From positions 34,416,913-34,480,912 of the forward strand of contig NC_041018.1 in assembly GCF_004193775.1 (NCBI RefSeq): DNA of 64,000 bases, in the 5' to 3' direction. Each line of letters opens with the position of its first letter. Positions within the stretch are counted from its first letter, which is position 1. A program made the translations under genes and the position numbers. The notes beneath the pieces were generated by a model, which did no database searches, was not told the origin of the DNA, and saw only the letters and a program-made list of their open reading frames with translations. Source of the stretch: Glycine soja. Lineage: Eukaryota; Streptophyta; Magnoliopsida; Fabales; Fabaceae. Shown here piece after piece: positions 1-10,921 of the stretch.

Positions 1-1037
1 ATAACTTGCTTTTAACAATTCAGAATTTCTTAGCGAGTTCACTACATTAAATTGACGAGTAAATAATTTGGAAGGTAGAGAATCAACTATATAAGTGTAT
101 GAATGTTAGAAATTATGCTTATTAATGTTCTTGAATGTGAAATTTATTTCGTCAGATTAGGTTCCTACATCTTAAATTTTGGAACTAATTTGACTGATAA
201 ATTACACATTCAGTATGTATTTGTTTCAAGTAATCTTGACAGATTTCTGAGAATATATAACTAGAAATGTGTATTCTCGTGTGATACAAGATTAAAAAAA
301 TCAAGGCAAAATATTTTCCCAAAAAAATAATTTTCATATATATTCTCATGTTTTCATTCTCAATGGAAAGGGTGGATAGTTTTTCTTTATCAGTAAAGGG
401 GTGGATAAGTTGATCCCTATTGGGCAATAATAACATTATTCTATATAAAACTTTCATTTTTATCCTTTTAATTTTTCTTTTGCTCACCACTTTCGTAAAG
501 ATATTTCAACAAATTTTAGTTGTTAACCGAACATTTTTTAAAATACTCATGAATATCATTTTATACTTATGTTCTCAAAAATGTTATTTTCAAGAATGAA
601 AGCGGATAACTTCATACATCATGTAAAATAAAAAAAACTTGATACATGTGTCCTCACTTCTCATTGACTAAATGAAAATAAAATAAATATTTATTAGAGA
701 ACATAATCATGAATGTGATTTGTATATGACTTATCTTGTATCTTTTAAACACTACTTGGACCCTCAAATCTAGCTTGAAGATATAAGATTTGAATATCCC
801 GCTAATAAAAATTAATAATATTAGCAATTAACATTTGTTGATTGAAATAAAAAAATGAAATCTAACTTAATTGACAATTAAGTAAAATATGTTAATTATT
901 GTAAACTTTATTAATATCTGTTTTTGATTCCAAAAGATAAATAAAAACTGGACCATATTTACTCATTGAATCTTCAAATTAGTGATTTTTCTTCTATGTA
1001 CATCTCTTAACTAATTAACATATCTCACACTCCACAG
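1..1037 (+). other. Intron of the DUF642 gene (partial)
   Basis: This stretch is AT-rich and stop-dense in all frames and ends in a pyrimidine-containing acceptor (..cacag) at 1037. The preceding exon of a DUF642 gene should carry conserved cysteine- and glycine-rich motifs, and none is seen here. It is therefore most likely intron, with the 5' exons left of the window. Confidence 0.6.
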
Positions 1038-1564
1038 AGAATATACTAAAGAATGGTGGATTTGAAGAAGGACCCTATGTGTTTCCCAACTCATCTTGGG
1101 GAGTGATCATCCCCCCAAACATTGAGGATGACCACTCTCCCCTCCCAGGGTGGATGGTTGAGTCCCTAAAGGCAGTGAAGTACATAGACTCAGACCACTT
1201 CTCAGTCCCTCAAGGCAAGAGAGCAGTGGAGCTAATAGCAGGCAAAGAGAGTGCCATTGCTCAAGTTGCCAGAACCATCCCTGGCAAAACCTATGTTCTC
1301 TCATTCTCTGTTGGGGATGCTAGCAACTCCTGTGAAGGGTCCATGATTGTGGAAGCCTTTGCAGGCAAAGACACCATCAAGGTGCCCTATGAGTCCAAAG
1401 GCAATGGAGGGTTCAAGCGTGCTGCACTCAAGTTTGTGGCGGTTACCCCTAGAACAAGAGTCATGTTCCTTAGCACATTCTACACCATGAGAAGTGATGA
1501 CTTCTCTTCACTCTGTGGGCCTGTGATTGATGATGTCAAGTTGGTGAGCCTGCGTAAACCATGA
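1038..1564 (+). CDS. DUF642 cell-wall protein, last exon (partial gene)
   Basis: The reading frame continues from the acceptor with NILKNGGFEEGPYVFP and runs to a TGA at 1562-1564, giving about 174 residues. Hallmarks of the second galactose-binding-like half of plant DUF642 proteins are visible: the NGGFEEGP opening, PLPGWMVES, the VPQGKRAVELIAGKE block, a Cys in SNSCEGS, and the closing CGPVIDDVKLV. DUF642 proteins are secreted plant cell-wall proteins, some of which bind pectin or affect pectin methylesterase activity. The signal peptide and first domain are outside the window. The acceptor could also be two bases later (exon start 1040); both keep the frame, and 1038 lets a split Lys codon precede Asn. 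The frame is intact, so the gene is probably functional. Confidence 0.9.
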
Positions 1565-1597
1565 TGCTAACTAGGGTGTGAGGCTAATCAATCGAAG

Positions 1598-1599
<2 letters not shown>

Positions 1600-1685
<86 letters not shown>
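1600..1685. repeat. (TA)n microsatellite
   Basis: About 43 uninterrupted TA units lie roughly 35 bp downstream of the DUF642 stop codon, probably in or near its 3' UTR. The tract is long enough to be polymorphic. Confidence 0.95.
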
Positions 1686-1687
<2 letters not shown>

Positions 1688-2597
1688 GTTCAGAGCTAGC
1701 CTTTGATTTTATATAGTTAGGAGAATAATTAAGAATGTTTCTTAATAATTTCTGTCTTTTTTTCTCAAGAGGCCTGAGAGGTAATGAGTTTGATTTTCAT
1801 TTTAATATGAGAAAAAAAAAAGTGTGTATAACAAGTATCATCTATATATAGACGTATAGTATATATACGCTGGCGTGTTTCTATAAATCCTTTCATGTAC
1901 TTTGAATAAATGATGCGAAAGAAATATAGATTATTCACAACCTTGCTTTAATTTTATGCTATAAACAATGTTTTACTTTAATTAATTATCAATTTGTCTT
2001 CGTCCTTGTTGTTGGTTGATGTTAAATTTTAATGTGGATTCCTTTTAACTAGAGTTAAGTTTGCCAATTAGCTTAATTAATTCAAAATTTTATGAAAAGT
2101 TTTTACATTTCTTCTTTTTGTCTCTCCAAGTGATGGAACCCAGAGATAAACATTTGTTTGAGTACAATTTAGATGCACTTGTACAAAACGACAGAGATTA
2201 TATTTGCAAAATTGGGTTGTGTCCAAATTCATGTAAAATATGGAATCTAAGTACTCAATGACGCATCCTCGCAGAAAAAGAGTATTAGATTATCTCAATA
2301 GTTCAGAATCTCAAAACCAACAGTTGCTGAAAAAGCTTAGATTAGTGGAAACTGAAGTTGCCGAAACAACATAGTAACTAATTTTACTTGCATTACTGCT
2401 TACTGGAAACTGATTTATGTTTTCTAGTCAAGTTTAGTTTTAGATATATAACTATACATCCCTCTGAATCAGCGGTTATTGTTCCATATTTAACTATACA
2501 TTCCTTTGTATCCTGAAATCTTTGGTTTTTGTTTACAGTCTCGACCTTTATCATTATCAATATTTCATTTAAAATTAATGACAAAATAAATATTAAG
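1686..2597. other. AT-rich intergenic, one weak short ORF
   Basis: No recognisable gene. A 44-codon ORF at 2239-2373 (+) has a protein-like composition (basic PRRKRVLDYL, then a Gln/Leu/Lys-rich stretch) but matches no family I know and has no recognised flanking exon. Confidence 0.4.
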
Positions 2598-2881
2598 GGG
2601 TAAATATGTTTTTTATTCTTATAAATATCTAAGTTTTACGTTTGTTTTATAATAAATTTTTATTTTATGTTAAATTTTTAATAAAATAATTTTATTTTTA
2701 ATCTTTTAATATTTTGTTTTATTTCTGACAAATAACAAATGAAATAAATGTGTCGGATCAAAATTTATTAATTTATCGGAGACTAAAAAAGAATTATTAT
2801 TTTATTAAGAATTTAATGTAAAACAAAAATTTATTAAAGAAAAAAAATTAAATATTTATTAAAAATAAAACATATTTAACC
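2598..2881. mobile_element. MITE-like element with GGGTAAATATG termini
   Basis: The left end starts GGGTAAATATGTTTT and the right end is its near-inverted copy (AAAACATATTTAACC), enclosing an AT-rich core of about 280 bp with no coding capacity. The ends resemble two other elements in this window (25781 and 58075). No clear target-site duplication is visible. Confidence 0.55.
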
Positions 2882-3554
2882 AAAAAGATTAATTTTGTAT
2901 TTCAATAAGCTGTTACTTGTTACTGCTCATTGGTCCTTTACTTCTCTAGGTTGAACCATAAGATGCCAACAACAGAGTAATTATTCCTTGATTCAACGCT
3001 GTCGTGCAAACACAGCATTGCTGAGACAGCCTTAATTATAATAATGTATAATATTCTTTGATGCTTCAAAAGGCAAGTAATACGAACTCATTCTTATATA
3101 TAGCATGTCTTCATTTTTTTTATGCACACGTCTTCATTTAGGCAGATAAACATTGGTCAAGGCGAGCACTTCAAATTACAGGAAATAATGCATTGGATCA
3201 ATAACTCCCAATCATTGACCATCATTTGCAATACCAAGGTGAATTTACTAAGAAGGCAAGCCCAACTTCATGGACCGAAAAATCCAACTAGCTAAGATGT
3301 GGTGGTCACTTGGTTGGTGCAAAATTGTTTGGAATTTATGACTACAGTAGTCGACTGAGAGATGCCATAATTTTTTAAGGACACTCTTTTGATAGTGAAC
3401 AATCGTGGCATAGTTAATTCTAGTTTGATTTCTTTTGTTTAATTTTAAATTGAGCATGTGTTTGAAAAATTATTCTTCCTCAACTTAATCATATGGATCT
3501 CAATTATGGATGACAATGAATTGGGTCGGGCATGAGTAGCACCTTTGTGTTATC
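2882..3554. other. Intergenic, nothing recognised
   Basis: Mixed-composition DNA without a coding frame or repeat structure that I can support. It ends at the CGACC target site of the next element. Confidence 0.5.
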
Positions 3555-3743
3555 CGACCTGTGAATATATGTATACATGATTTTGATGATATCAAAGAAG
3601 AATCAAACAAGGCTGTTTCAAAGGATAAACATTACTTCAACATTAATACAAGATTGTTTCAACAAACAAAGTCTTGTTTCAAGATTTCTTTAAGATCAAG
3701 TCTTGCCTCAAAACAAAGTGTTTCCAAGACACGCAAGGCTCTG

Positions 3744-3959
3744 ATAATCGATTACCAGGTAGTGTAATCGATTACCAGAAGATAAGTTTGAAAAATAACT
3801 TTTAAAAAAGGTTTTGAATTTGAATTTTGAACCTGTAATCGATTACCAAATGTTTGTAATCAATTACCAGCAACGAAACTCTTAAAATTCAAGTTCAAAA
3901 GTCATGACCCTTCACAATATAACTAGATAATCGATTACCAGAAATCTGTAATCAATTAC
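3744..3959. promoter_or_regulatory. Three paired GTAATCGATTAC dyads
   Basis: 12-mers start at 3744 and 3764, 3835 and 3856, 3927 and 3948. Start-to-start spacing inside the pairs is 20, 21 and 21 bp, and the pairs repeat every 91-92 bp. Some copies carry one substitution (ATAATCGATTAC, GTAATCAATTAC). They lie 75-290 bp upstream of the LTR TATA box, where enhancer elements are expected. Function is inferred. Confidence 0.7.
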
Positions 3960-4033
3960 CAGTGAAAAAATTCAGAAAAAACTTTTTGAAAAGACATATC
4001 TCTTCAAACCATTTTGAAAAGGCACGAAGGGCC

Positions 4034-4042
4034 TATATATAT
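4034..4042 (+). promoter_or_regulatory. LTR TATA box
   Basis: TATATATAT within GGGCCTATATATATG, conserved in the 3' LTR (near 8731). It lies downstream of the dyad array and upstream of the primer binding site, as expected for the U3/R boundary. Confidence 0.55.
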
Positions 4043-4595
4043 GTGTATCTGATTTAAAAAAGCAAGAGAGAAATTTTCCAAGAGAACTTCATTGTCAAAT
4101 GCTCTTTCAACAACTCTTGGACAAACATTTGCAAATCCATTAAGAGTTCATCTATGAACTTCAATTGTAATATCCTTCTCTTAAATAGAGAATTCTTCTT
4201 CTTCTTCTTATTCAAAGAGATTGATTAAGGGACCGAGGGTCTCTTAAGTTGTAAGGATTCATGAACACAAGGGATGGGTTGTCCCTATGTAGTTCAGACT
4301 TTGTAAAAGGATTTTTACAAAGAGAGTGAAAAATCTCAAGTGGGTTGCTTGAGGACTGGACGTAGACACAGGAAGTGGTCGAACCAGTATAAACCGAGTT
4401 TGCATTTCTCTCTTCCCTTATCTCATTTATTTTATTGCAATCAATTTTGTCTTGCATGTTTAAAGAACATTATTAAATTGGCTGTTGCTTCTTTTTCTGC
4501 ATTCTGAGCCTATCATTTAGAAGGGGGTTAAAAGTTTGTTAGCGGGAAATTAATTCACCCCTTCTTAAGATAACTGAGGCCATTTGCCCAACAAG

Positions 4596-4607
4596 TGGTA
4601 TCAGAGC
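4596..4607 (+). promoter_or_regulatory. Primer binding site (initiator Met-tRNA)
   Basis: TGGTATCAGAGC lies two bases after the 5' LTR end. It is the standard plant LTR-element site complementary to the 3' end of tRNA-iMet. Confidence 0.9.
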
Positions 4608-4646
4608 AAGATTCTTGTCTAAAGTTTAAAAACTTCAAGAATAATT

Positions 4647-5330
4647 ATGGCTTCATCTAACTTTCCATTTCCTGTGGGAAATTCTATTAATAGGCTTCTT
4701 ATGTTCAATGGTGATGATTATCACTATTGGAAAACTTGAATGCATATCTTTATTGAAGCCATAGATTTAAATATATGGGAAGCCATTGAATTTGATCCCT
4801 TTATTCCTACAATGGTAGAGAGAAATGCAACTATTAAAAAAAACTAGAGAAGAAGAAGATGATGATTTCAGATTTTGTGAAAAGATTCAATAAGTTTCTA
4901 AGAAACAAAAGAAATCAAACATCGATCCAAAGAAGAAAGAAGAAGATTCCTCCTTAGCCCTAAAATGCTATGAATGCGATCTACCTGGGCATATGAGATT
5001 CAATTGTCCTGTCTTTAAAAGAAGAATGAAAAAATCCGATAAGAGGAATTTCAAAGAAAAGAAAGAAAAGAAAGCATACATCACTTGGGAAGATAATGAC
5101 ATAAATTCTTCAAGTGATTCAGAAAATAAAATCATAAATTTGGATCTCATGTTGAAAGACTATGAAAGCAGAGAAGAGCAAAGTTGATACATTGATAGCA
5201 GTTGCTCCAAACACATGGCGAGAGATGCATAAAAGTTTATTCATATTTCTCCCATAGATAGTGAATATGTGATCTATGGAGACAACAAACAAAGGTCACT
5301 TAATCAACAAGCCCAACAAGTGATATCAAA
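4647..5330 (+). pseudogene. Ty1-copia gag-protease remnant
   Basis: An ATG just after the primer binding site opens a copia-type gag (LLMFNGDDYHYWKT) interrupted by in-frame stops at WKT*, KKN*, KIQ* and EEQS*. A CCHC zinc knuckle survives as CYECDLPGHMRFNC, followed by a Lys-rich tract. The start of the copia protease is recognisable as YIDSSCSKHM, where the usual DSG catalytic triad is DSS. The frame ends soon after, and no integrase or reverse transcriptase follows, so most of pol is deleted. Confidence 0.75.
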
Positions 5331-5635
5331 TGATACCAACAGGTCACTTGTCTTTGATTGATTACTTTTGATTATTTTTGCTTATGATTGTTAACTTTTG
5401 ATTGAGATTTGATTGTCTTTGATGATTTTTTTAATGATTATTTCTACTTAAGTTTTTTATTGTCTTTGAAGAGGTAATGTCTTTTAACTATGAGATGACT
5501 TATCTATTTCTTTTGATGAACTTCAAGATGCATTTAATGACTTACATAAAGAATCTATTAAACTTTTCAAATTAGTTTCATATTTTAAGAAAACTATTTC
5601 AAATTTAGAAAATGAAATTTTGAATTTGAAATTAA

Positions 5636-5760
5636 AATTTGGAAGTTGGAAAGTGAAAGTTATTAGAAGTTGAAAGTTGAAAATGGAAGTTGGAAGTTGG
5701 AAGTGGAAGTTACTGGAAGTTGAAGTTGGAAGTTGGAATTTGAAATTTGAATTGTTTTTG
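5636..5760. repeat. Degenerate GGAAGTT minisatellite
   Basis: Many variants of GGAAGTTG and GAAGTTGAAA follow one another at 7-14 bp intervals. The whole 5340-5960 stretch is low complexity (TTGATTGATT-like) and holds no gene. Confidence 0.7.
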
Positions 5761-5987
5761 GAATAGAAATTATTGTGCATAGTTAGTTGATTGTTAATTT
5801 AATTAATTTGATTTGAAATGTTTAATGATTGATTTTATTTGATTGTGTTTGATTGATGTGTTATTATGATTGACTTTACTTGATTGATATTCAATGTTTG
5901 TTAGTATGATTGATTGATAGCATTAGATGATGTTTATAGGAATAGAAATAGGTCATTTTTAGGAGAAAAGGCTAGTTTAGTGTTCTA

Positions 5988-6142
5988 GTAATCGATTACC
6001 AATACATGTAATCGATTACACTAGAACAGGTGGCTTGTAATCGATTACAATAGCCCTGTAATCGATTCCCAATAGGCTGACTCATCCTATAATCGATTAC
6101 CAATCATTGTAATCGATTTCAAGGCATCCTGGACTATAAAAA
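5988..6142 (+). promoter_or_regulatory. Internal promoter-like block: three paired dyads plus TATA
   Basis: The 12-mer starts at 5988 and 6008, 6037 and 6058, 6089 and 6109 (spacings 20, 21, 20), with one or two substitutions in some copies. A TATAAAAA box at 6135-6142 follows 14 bp after the last copy. The block precedes the extra ORF at 6334, so it may drive that ORF or be a relic of another LTR merged into the element. That role is inference. Confidence 0.6.
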
Positions 6143-6333
6143 TCGCGTTTTCTAGGCTCTTGTGCAGACCTTATCTTCTCCTCTTCGTAGTGACGACACA
6201 CCACCATTCCCAAACTTTCAAACCTTCATATCTCCTTCATTTCTTCACCAAATCATGTCCCACAAAGTCCAAACTTCATCTTTTTCATTCCTTTTTTGAT
6301 TACACCGATTGAGATCTGCAAAAACTTTGTCAA

Positions 6334-7488
6334 ATGGCTAAATCAACAAAAAAGAGAAAGGGTTCTTCCTCCATCACCGCCGTTGCTGGCCATCGCTGCC
6401 ACGGACCAACTGAAGCATCCACAACACCGGTTCCTCTTCCGTGTCATCCCCATGATCATCTACTTTATTTTCTTCAGATGATCAACGTCTAAGGTACTCT
6501 TCCCAATTTTCTTCTAGGATCATTCTAGATCCTAAGTACCTTGATCTTGAATTCTTTGATGGAGAAATATTTGATTGTTATCAAGTGTTTCAAAATTCTG
6601 GTTTGATTGATTTTATGTCTCTGAAACTGCCTTACTTTCCTGAACTAGTTTTTCTATTCTAATTTGAAAATTCAAAATGATATTCTTTACTCTGAGATGC
6701 AAAATATACCCATTGTTATTAATCAATCTTTATTCTTCTCATTGACTAAATTACCCAGTCAAGGTGTTCCTTTTGAGGACACTATTCTTGATGACTGGAA
6801 GTTTGATTACTCAAGTCATGATGCTCACCGTATGGTCTGTAATGACTAGGCTGATATGATCGGCAGATTGCTTGCTGGGTCATTAACCTTTGACTGTCGC
6901 ATCATGCACTACATCATTGTTTGCATTTTGTTACCCCATTTGTCTAATCTTGCTCAAGCCTATGAAGAGGACTTGATTCTCATGTAGGATTTTCTTATCG
7001 GTCGTCAGATTGACTGGGCCCACTTGGTTAGGTACCGTATGCATAAGGCATTACGGATCAATGCACCTCTTTTGTATCCTCATCTTGTCACCCTTTTTTT
7101 TTCGTCATTTCCAAATTCCTTTGGATGATGAACCCTTTGTTCAAGTAAAACAATCTTTTTCTATTGGTGCTGGTGTGGTTACCTCCTTTGGTTACCGAAA
7201 GGATGTTGATGGTCAATGGATTCATAAACAAGACTTGCATCTGCCTATTCCTGACGAATGTACCCCATCTCCTCCACTACAAAGGGTTGATTCCTCTTCT
7301 CTTCTAACCGAAGTCCTCACAGAACTTCGTGGTCTTCGAGCTTTTGTAGGTGAATGATTTGATGCGATGGATACTCGCCTTGATGCAATGGATGCACGCT
7401 TTGATGAGATGGATACACGAGGATCAATAGTCTCAAAGATGATATGAGCTTCATTAGGCGTTGCTTCGATCCCCCGGCTGACTCTTAA
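6334..7488 (+). pseudogene. Transposase_32-like extra ORF, broken
   Basis: The frame opens with MAKSTKKRKGSSS and closes with RCFDPPADS before TAA at 7486-7488, but has several stops and frameshifts between (for example near 6479, 6847, 6985 and in a T-run near 7095). Recognisable blocks include QIDWAHLVRYRMHKALR, NAPLLYPHLVTLF, IGAGVVTSFGYRKD and a C-terminal run of RFDAMD-type heptads that suggests a short coiled coil. A homologous ORF lies antisense at 12012-12830. The family is common in legume repeats and annotated as putative plant transposon protein; its biochemical role is not established. It sits between an internal promoter-like block and the polypurine tract. Confidence 0.7.
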
Positions 7489-7779
7489 CTTGATTATGCT
7501 TTATTTCCTTAGTTTTATGGTTATTTCTTAGCCTTGTATTTTGGCTTTTAATCCTTAGTACTTTGGTTACATTTTATTGTGTTCTTACTTGTCTTGGATA
7601 TGGTTTCTTTGTGGTTGGATCTTTTAGCCTTTGTTTTGCTTTTGTCTTGGTTTGATTAGACTTGCTTGAATTATGTTATGGATTAAATCAGTTGGATTAT
7701 GCTATGGTTATTTTTGTCTAGATGTATTAAGCTCCTAATTTAATTCTTTTCTCCGACCGTTTTTGGCTTTTTGATGTTG

Positions 7780-8256
7780 CCAAAGGGGGAGAGAACTTAA
7801 GGGTAGAGTTTATCATGAACTTAGGCATAAATTTAGGGGGGGTAAGGGTTGTGAGCACGCATTATAAATTGCATATCATTTATCTTGATTTCAGATTATT
7901 GTCATCATCAAAAGGGGGAGAGATAGATAAAAGATAAGAGAGTAAGGAAAATTATCTATTCTTTATGAGACAACTTTTTATATATGAAATCTATGAAATC
8001 TTCAACTGTCTCATAAGCAATCATTACTAAACCAAGGGGAAGAAACTATATACAAATAGATATTTTTTGTTGCTCCTAACCTATAGGCGATTGTCATCAT
8101 CAAAAAGGGGAAGAATATAAATCATGCAGGTTTTGATGATGTCAAAAAGAATTTGCTTGATATCATCAAAAAAGAAGAGAATGTGAATCATGCATGTTTT
8201 GATGATGTCGAAAAGAAATCACTTGATAATGATTGTCATCATCAAAAGGGGGAGAA
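7780..8256 (+). repeat. Reiterated polypurine-tract/LTR-start units
   Basis: GTCATCATCAAAAGGGGGAGA-like tracts recur near 7905, 8094, 8163 and 8237, with a further AAAGGGGGAGAGAA at about 7784. The last three are each followed by a version of the LTR start (TGTGAATCATGCATG-like), giving degenerate units of about 70 bp. The functional tract is the one ending at 8256. Confidence 0.65.
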
Positions 8257-9292
8257 TGTGAATGTATGTATACATGATTTTGATGATGCCAAAGAAGAAT
8301 CAAACAAGGCTGCTTCAAAGGATAAGCATTGCTTCAAGATTAATACAAGATTGCTTCAACAAACAAAGCCTTGCTTCAAGCTTTCTTTAAGATCAAGTTT
8401 TGCCTCAAAACAAAGTTTTTCCAAGACATGCAAGGCTCTGGTAATCGATTACCAGACAGTGTAATCGACTACTAGAAGACAAAGTTTGAAAAAAGTTGTT
8501 AAAAAGGGTTTTGAATTTGAATTTTGAACCTGTAATCGATTACCGGATGTTTGTAATCGATTACCAGCAATGGAACTCTTGAAATTCAAGTTCAAAAGTC
8601 ATGACCCTTCAAAATATAATTGTGTAATCGATTACCAGAAACCTGTAATCGATTACCAGTGAAAAAATTCAAAAAAAAAGCTTTTTGAAAAGACACATCT
8701 CTTCAAACCATTTTGAAAAGGCACAAAGGGCCTATATATATGTGTGTGTCTGATTTCAAAAAGCAAGAGAGAGATTTTCCAAGAGAACTTCATTTCCAAA
8801 TGCTCTCTCAATAACTCTTAGGCAAACACTTGCAAATCCATTAAGAGTTCATCCATGAACTTCAATTGTAATATCCTTCTCTTAAAGAGAGAATTTTTCT
8901 TCATCTTCTTATTCAAAGAGATTGATTAAGGGACCGAGGGTCTCTTAAGTTGTAAGGATTCCTGAACACAAGGGATGGGTTGTCCCTGTGTGGTTCAAAC
9001 TTTGTAAAAGGATTTTTACAAAGAGAGAGGAAAATCTCAAGTGGGTTGCTTAAGGACTGGACCTAGGCACGGGAAGTGGTTGAACCAGTGTAAATCGAGT
9101 TTGCATTTCTCTCTTCCCTTATCTCATTTATTTTATTGCAATCAATTTTGTCTTGTATGTTTAAAGAACATTATTAAATTGATGGTTGTTTCTTCTTCTG
9201 CATTCTGAGTCTACCATTTAGAAGGGGGTTAAATGTTTTAGTGGGAAATTAATTCACCCATTCTTAAGATAATTGAGGCCATTTGTCCAACA
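8257..9292 (+). repeat. 3' LTR of the 3560-9292 element
   Basis: 1036 bp, same ends as the 5' LTR, followed directly by the CGACC duplication. Its dyad pairs start at 8441 and 8461, 8532 and 8553, 8624 and 8645 (spacings 20, 21, 21). Most copies are closer to the perfect palindrome than in the 5' LTR. Confidence 0.9.
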
Positions 9293-9354
9293 CGACCCGC
9301 TAAGGCAAATTTGTGTTTCATAGCTGCCTAATACTTATCAAGTATTCATTTGGA

Positions 9355-9866
9355 CACTACTAGAAAAATGGGCTTTTATGACGCACATTTCACATCAATC
9401 CTTTGAAACCGTCTTAGAAGAATAGACAATGACATTTTTGTAATTATGATGTGTGTAAACGATGACAATTTTATAAAATCTGTTTTCAAATGAAGCATAC
9501 AACGACAGGTCGTATTGTAACCGTCATAGAAATGAGAAATCTATGGCATTTTTGGAAAAAAATCATGGTATGCGCTGTCAATTAAGTCACTCACCCTTGT
9601 GCCTGAAGTGACTCACTCTCCTGCCCTCATTCTGACCTTACTTTTTTCCCTAGGAACAGGAATCCCACGCCACTTGTAATTCCATCTTGGTGTTCGATTC
9701 TCTACTACATCCTTTCATTCCTTTTCCAAATCGTTTGATCGATCCATCTCTTGCTTCCAATGGAAACCCCTACCGACAACAATAACAACCCTGCATAGGA
9801 AAACCCTAACAAAACTCTAGACCCCATCGAACCAGATCCAATCCATGCCATTGAGGATGATGTCGT
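9355..9866 (+). mobile_element. CACTA transposon 5' end, interrupted
   Basis: CACTACTAGAAAAATGGGCT at 9355 is a typical CACTA terminus. It is followed by subterminal repeats around ACCGTCTTAGAA, TAACCGTCATAGAA and similar. At 9760 an ATG opens a short frame (METPTDNNNNPA, then a stop, then DPIEPDPIHAIEDDVV) that could be the start of an element protein. It is cut at 9867 by the next LTR element. No matching right end (TTTCTAGTAGTG) is found in the window. Confidence 0.65.
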
Positions 9867-10784
9867 TGTTGGATCGAGTGGCCTCAGAATAATTAAGAAG
9901 GGGGGGGTTGAATTAATTATTCCTAAACCTTTATTAATTAAAAAATTAGTCTTCTAAGGCTTTTACTAAATTGTCAAGAGAATGAGGAGTAGAAGAGAAA
10001 TTTAACAGAAAGTAAAAGTGGAAATTAAATGCACGGCGAAAAGTAAAAGAGTAGGGAAGAACGAGACAAATACACAAGAGTTTTTATACTGGTTCGGCAA
10101 CAACCCGTGCCTACATCCAGTCCCCAAGCGACCTGCGGTCCTTGAGATTTCTTTCAACCTTGTAAAAATCCTTTTACAAGCAAAGATCCACAAGGGATGT
10201 ACCCTCCCTTGTTCTCTTTGAACCTAGTGGATGTACCCTCCACTAGAACTGATCCACAAGAGATGTATCCTCTCTTGTTCTCAGTCAAACCCAAGTAGAT
10301 GTACCCTCTATTTGTACCACAAAGGATGTACCCTCCAATGTGTTAAGACAAAGATCTCAGGCTGTTAAACCTTTGATACTTTGTGAATGGGGATACAAAA
10401 AAATTCTCAGGCGGTTAGTCCTTTGAACACTTTTGTATTAGGGAATGAGAAGAATCAAAAGAATTCTCAAACTGTGTCGTTTTGAATTCTTTGACAAGGG
10501 AGAAGGGAGACACAAAAGAATTCAGGCGATTAGTCATTTGTTCTTTTGAAAAAGGGATAAGAGAGACACAAAAAGAATTTAGGCGGTTAGTCCTTGGCGA
10601 ATTCTTTTTGGCAAAGGAAGAAGAGAATGAAAAGATGAATAGCACAAGTTTTTAAGGTTTGGAAAACCAGAAAACTTCAGAAAGCTTTTGGTACAAAGAA
10701 GAAGTTCAAAGAGATTAAAGACTTGTAAAGGATTGTATGAAATAAGTGTTCAAGATCGATTAAAAATGCAAAACAAAGCCTTGC

Positions 10785-10791
10785 TTTTATA
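10785..10791 (-). promoter_or_regulatory. TATA box of the minus-strand LTR
   Basis: On the minus strand, GAGTCTATAAAAGCAAGG. It lies about 130 bp downstream (minus direction) of the last dyad at 10922. Confidence 0.55.
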
Positions 10792-10921
10792 GACTCTTCA
10801 TGTCTGGTCAAGACAACCATTTAGAAGAGTTATAACTTTTAGAAAAACTTAAAACCAATTTGAAAAAGTCAAAACCTTTTTGAAGAGTTACATCTTTTGA
10901 TTTATTCAGAAACAAACACTG

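Larger units (their letters stand above)
3560..4593 (+). repeat. 5' LTR of the 3560-9292 element
   Basis: 1034 bp, TGTGAATATATG..CCCAACA. It contains three pairs of the 12-bp palindrome (3744-3959), a TATA box near 4034 and a probable leader region downstream. Confidence 0.9.
3560..9292 (+). mobile_element. Complete LTR retrotransposon, non-autonomous, TSD CGACC
   Basis: A 5733-bp element bounded by direct LTRs of 1034 and 1036 bp (3560-4593, 8257-9292). Both start TGTGAAT and end CCAACA. It is flanked by the perfect 5-bp target-site duplication CGACC (3555-3559 and 9293-9297). A primer binding site for initiator Met-tRNA follows the 5' LTR, and a polypurine tract (AAAAGGGGGAGAA) precedes the 3' LTR. 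The interior has a decayed copia-type gag/protease, no integrase or reverse transcriptase, and an extra ORF related to the plant 'putative transposon protein' (Transposase_32-like) family. Two LTR sections compared by eye differ at roughly one base in ten, so the insertion is not recent. Mobilisation would need enzymes in trans. Confidence 0.9.

Noticed and set aside
1107..1304. Minus-strand frame over the DUF642 exon
   Set aside because: It is antisense shadow of a conserved coding exon on the plus strand.
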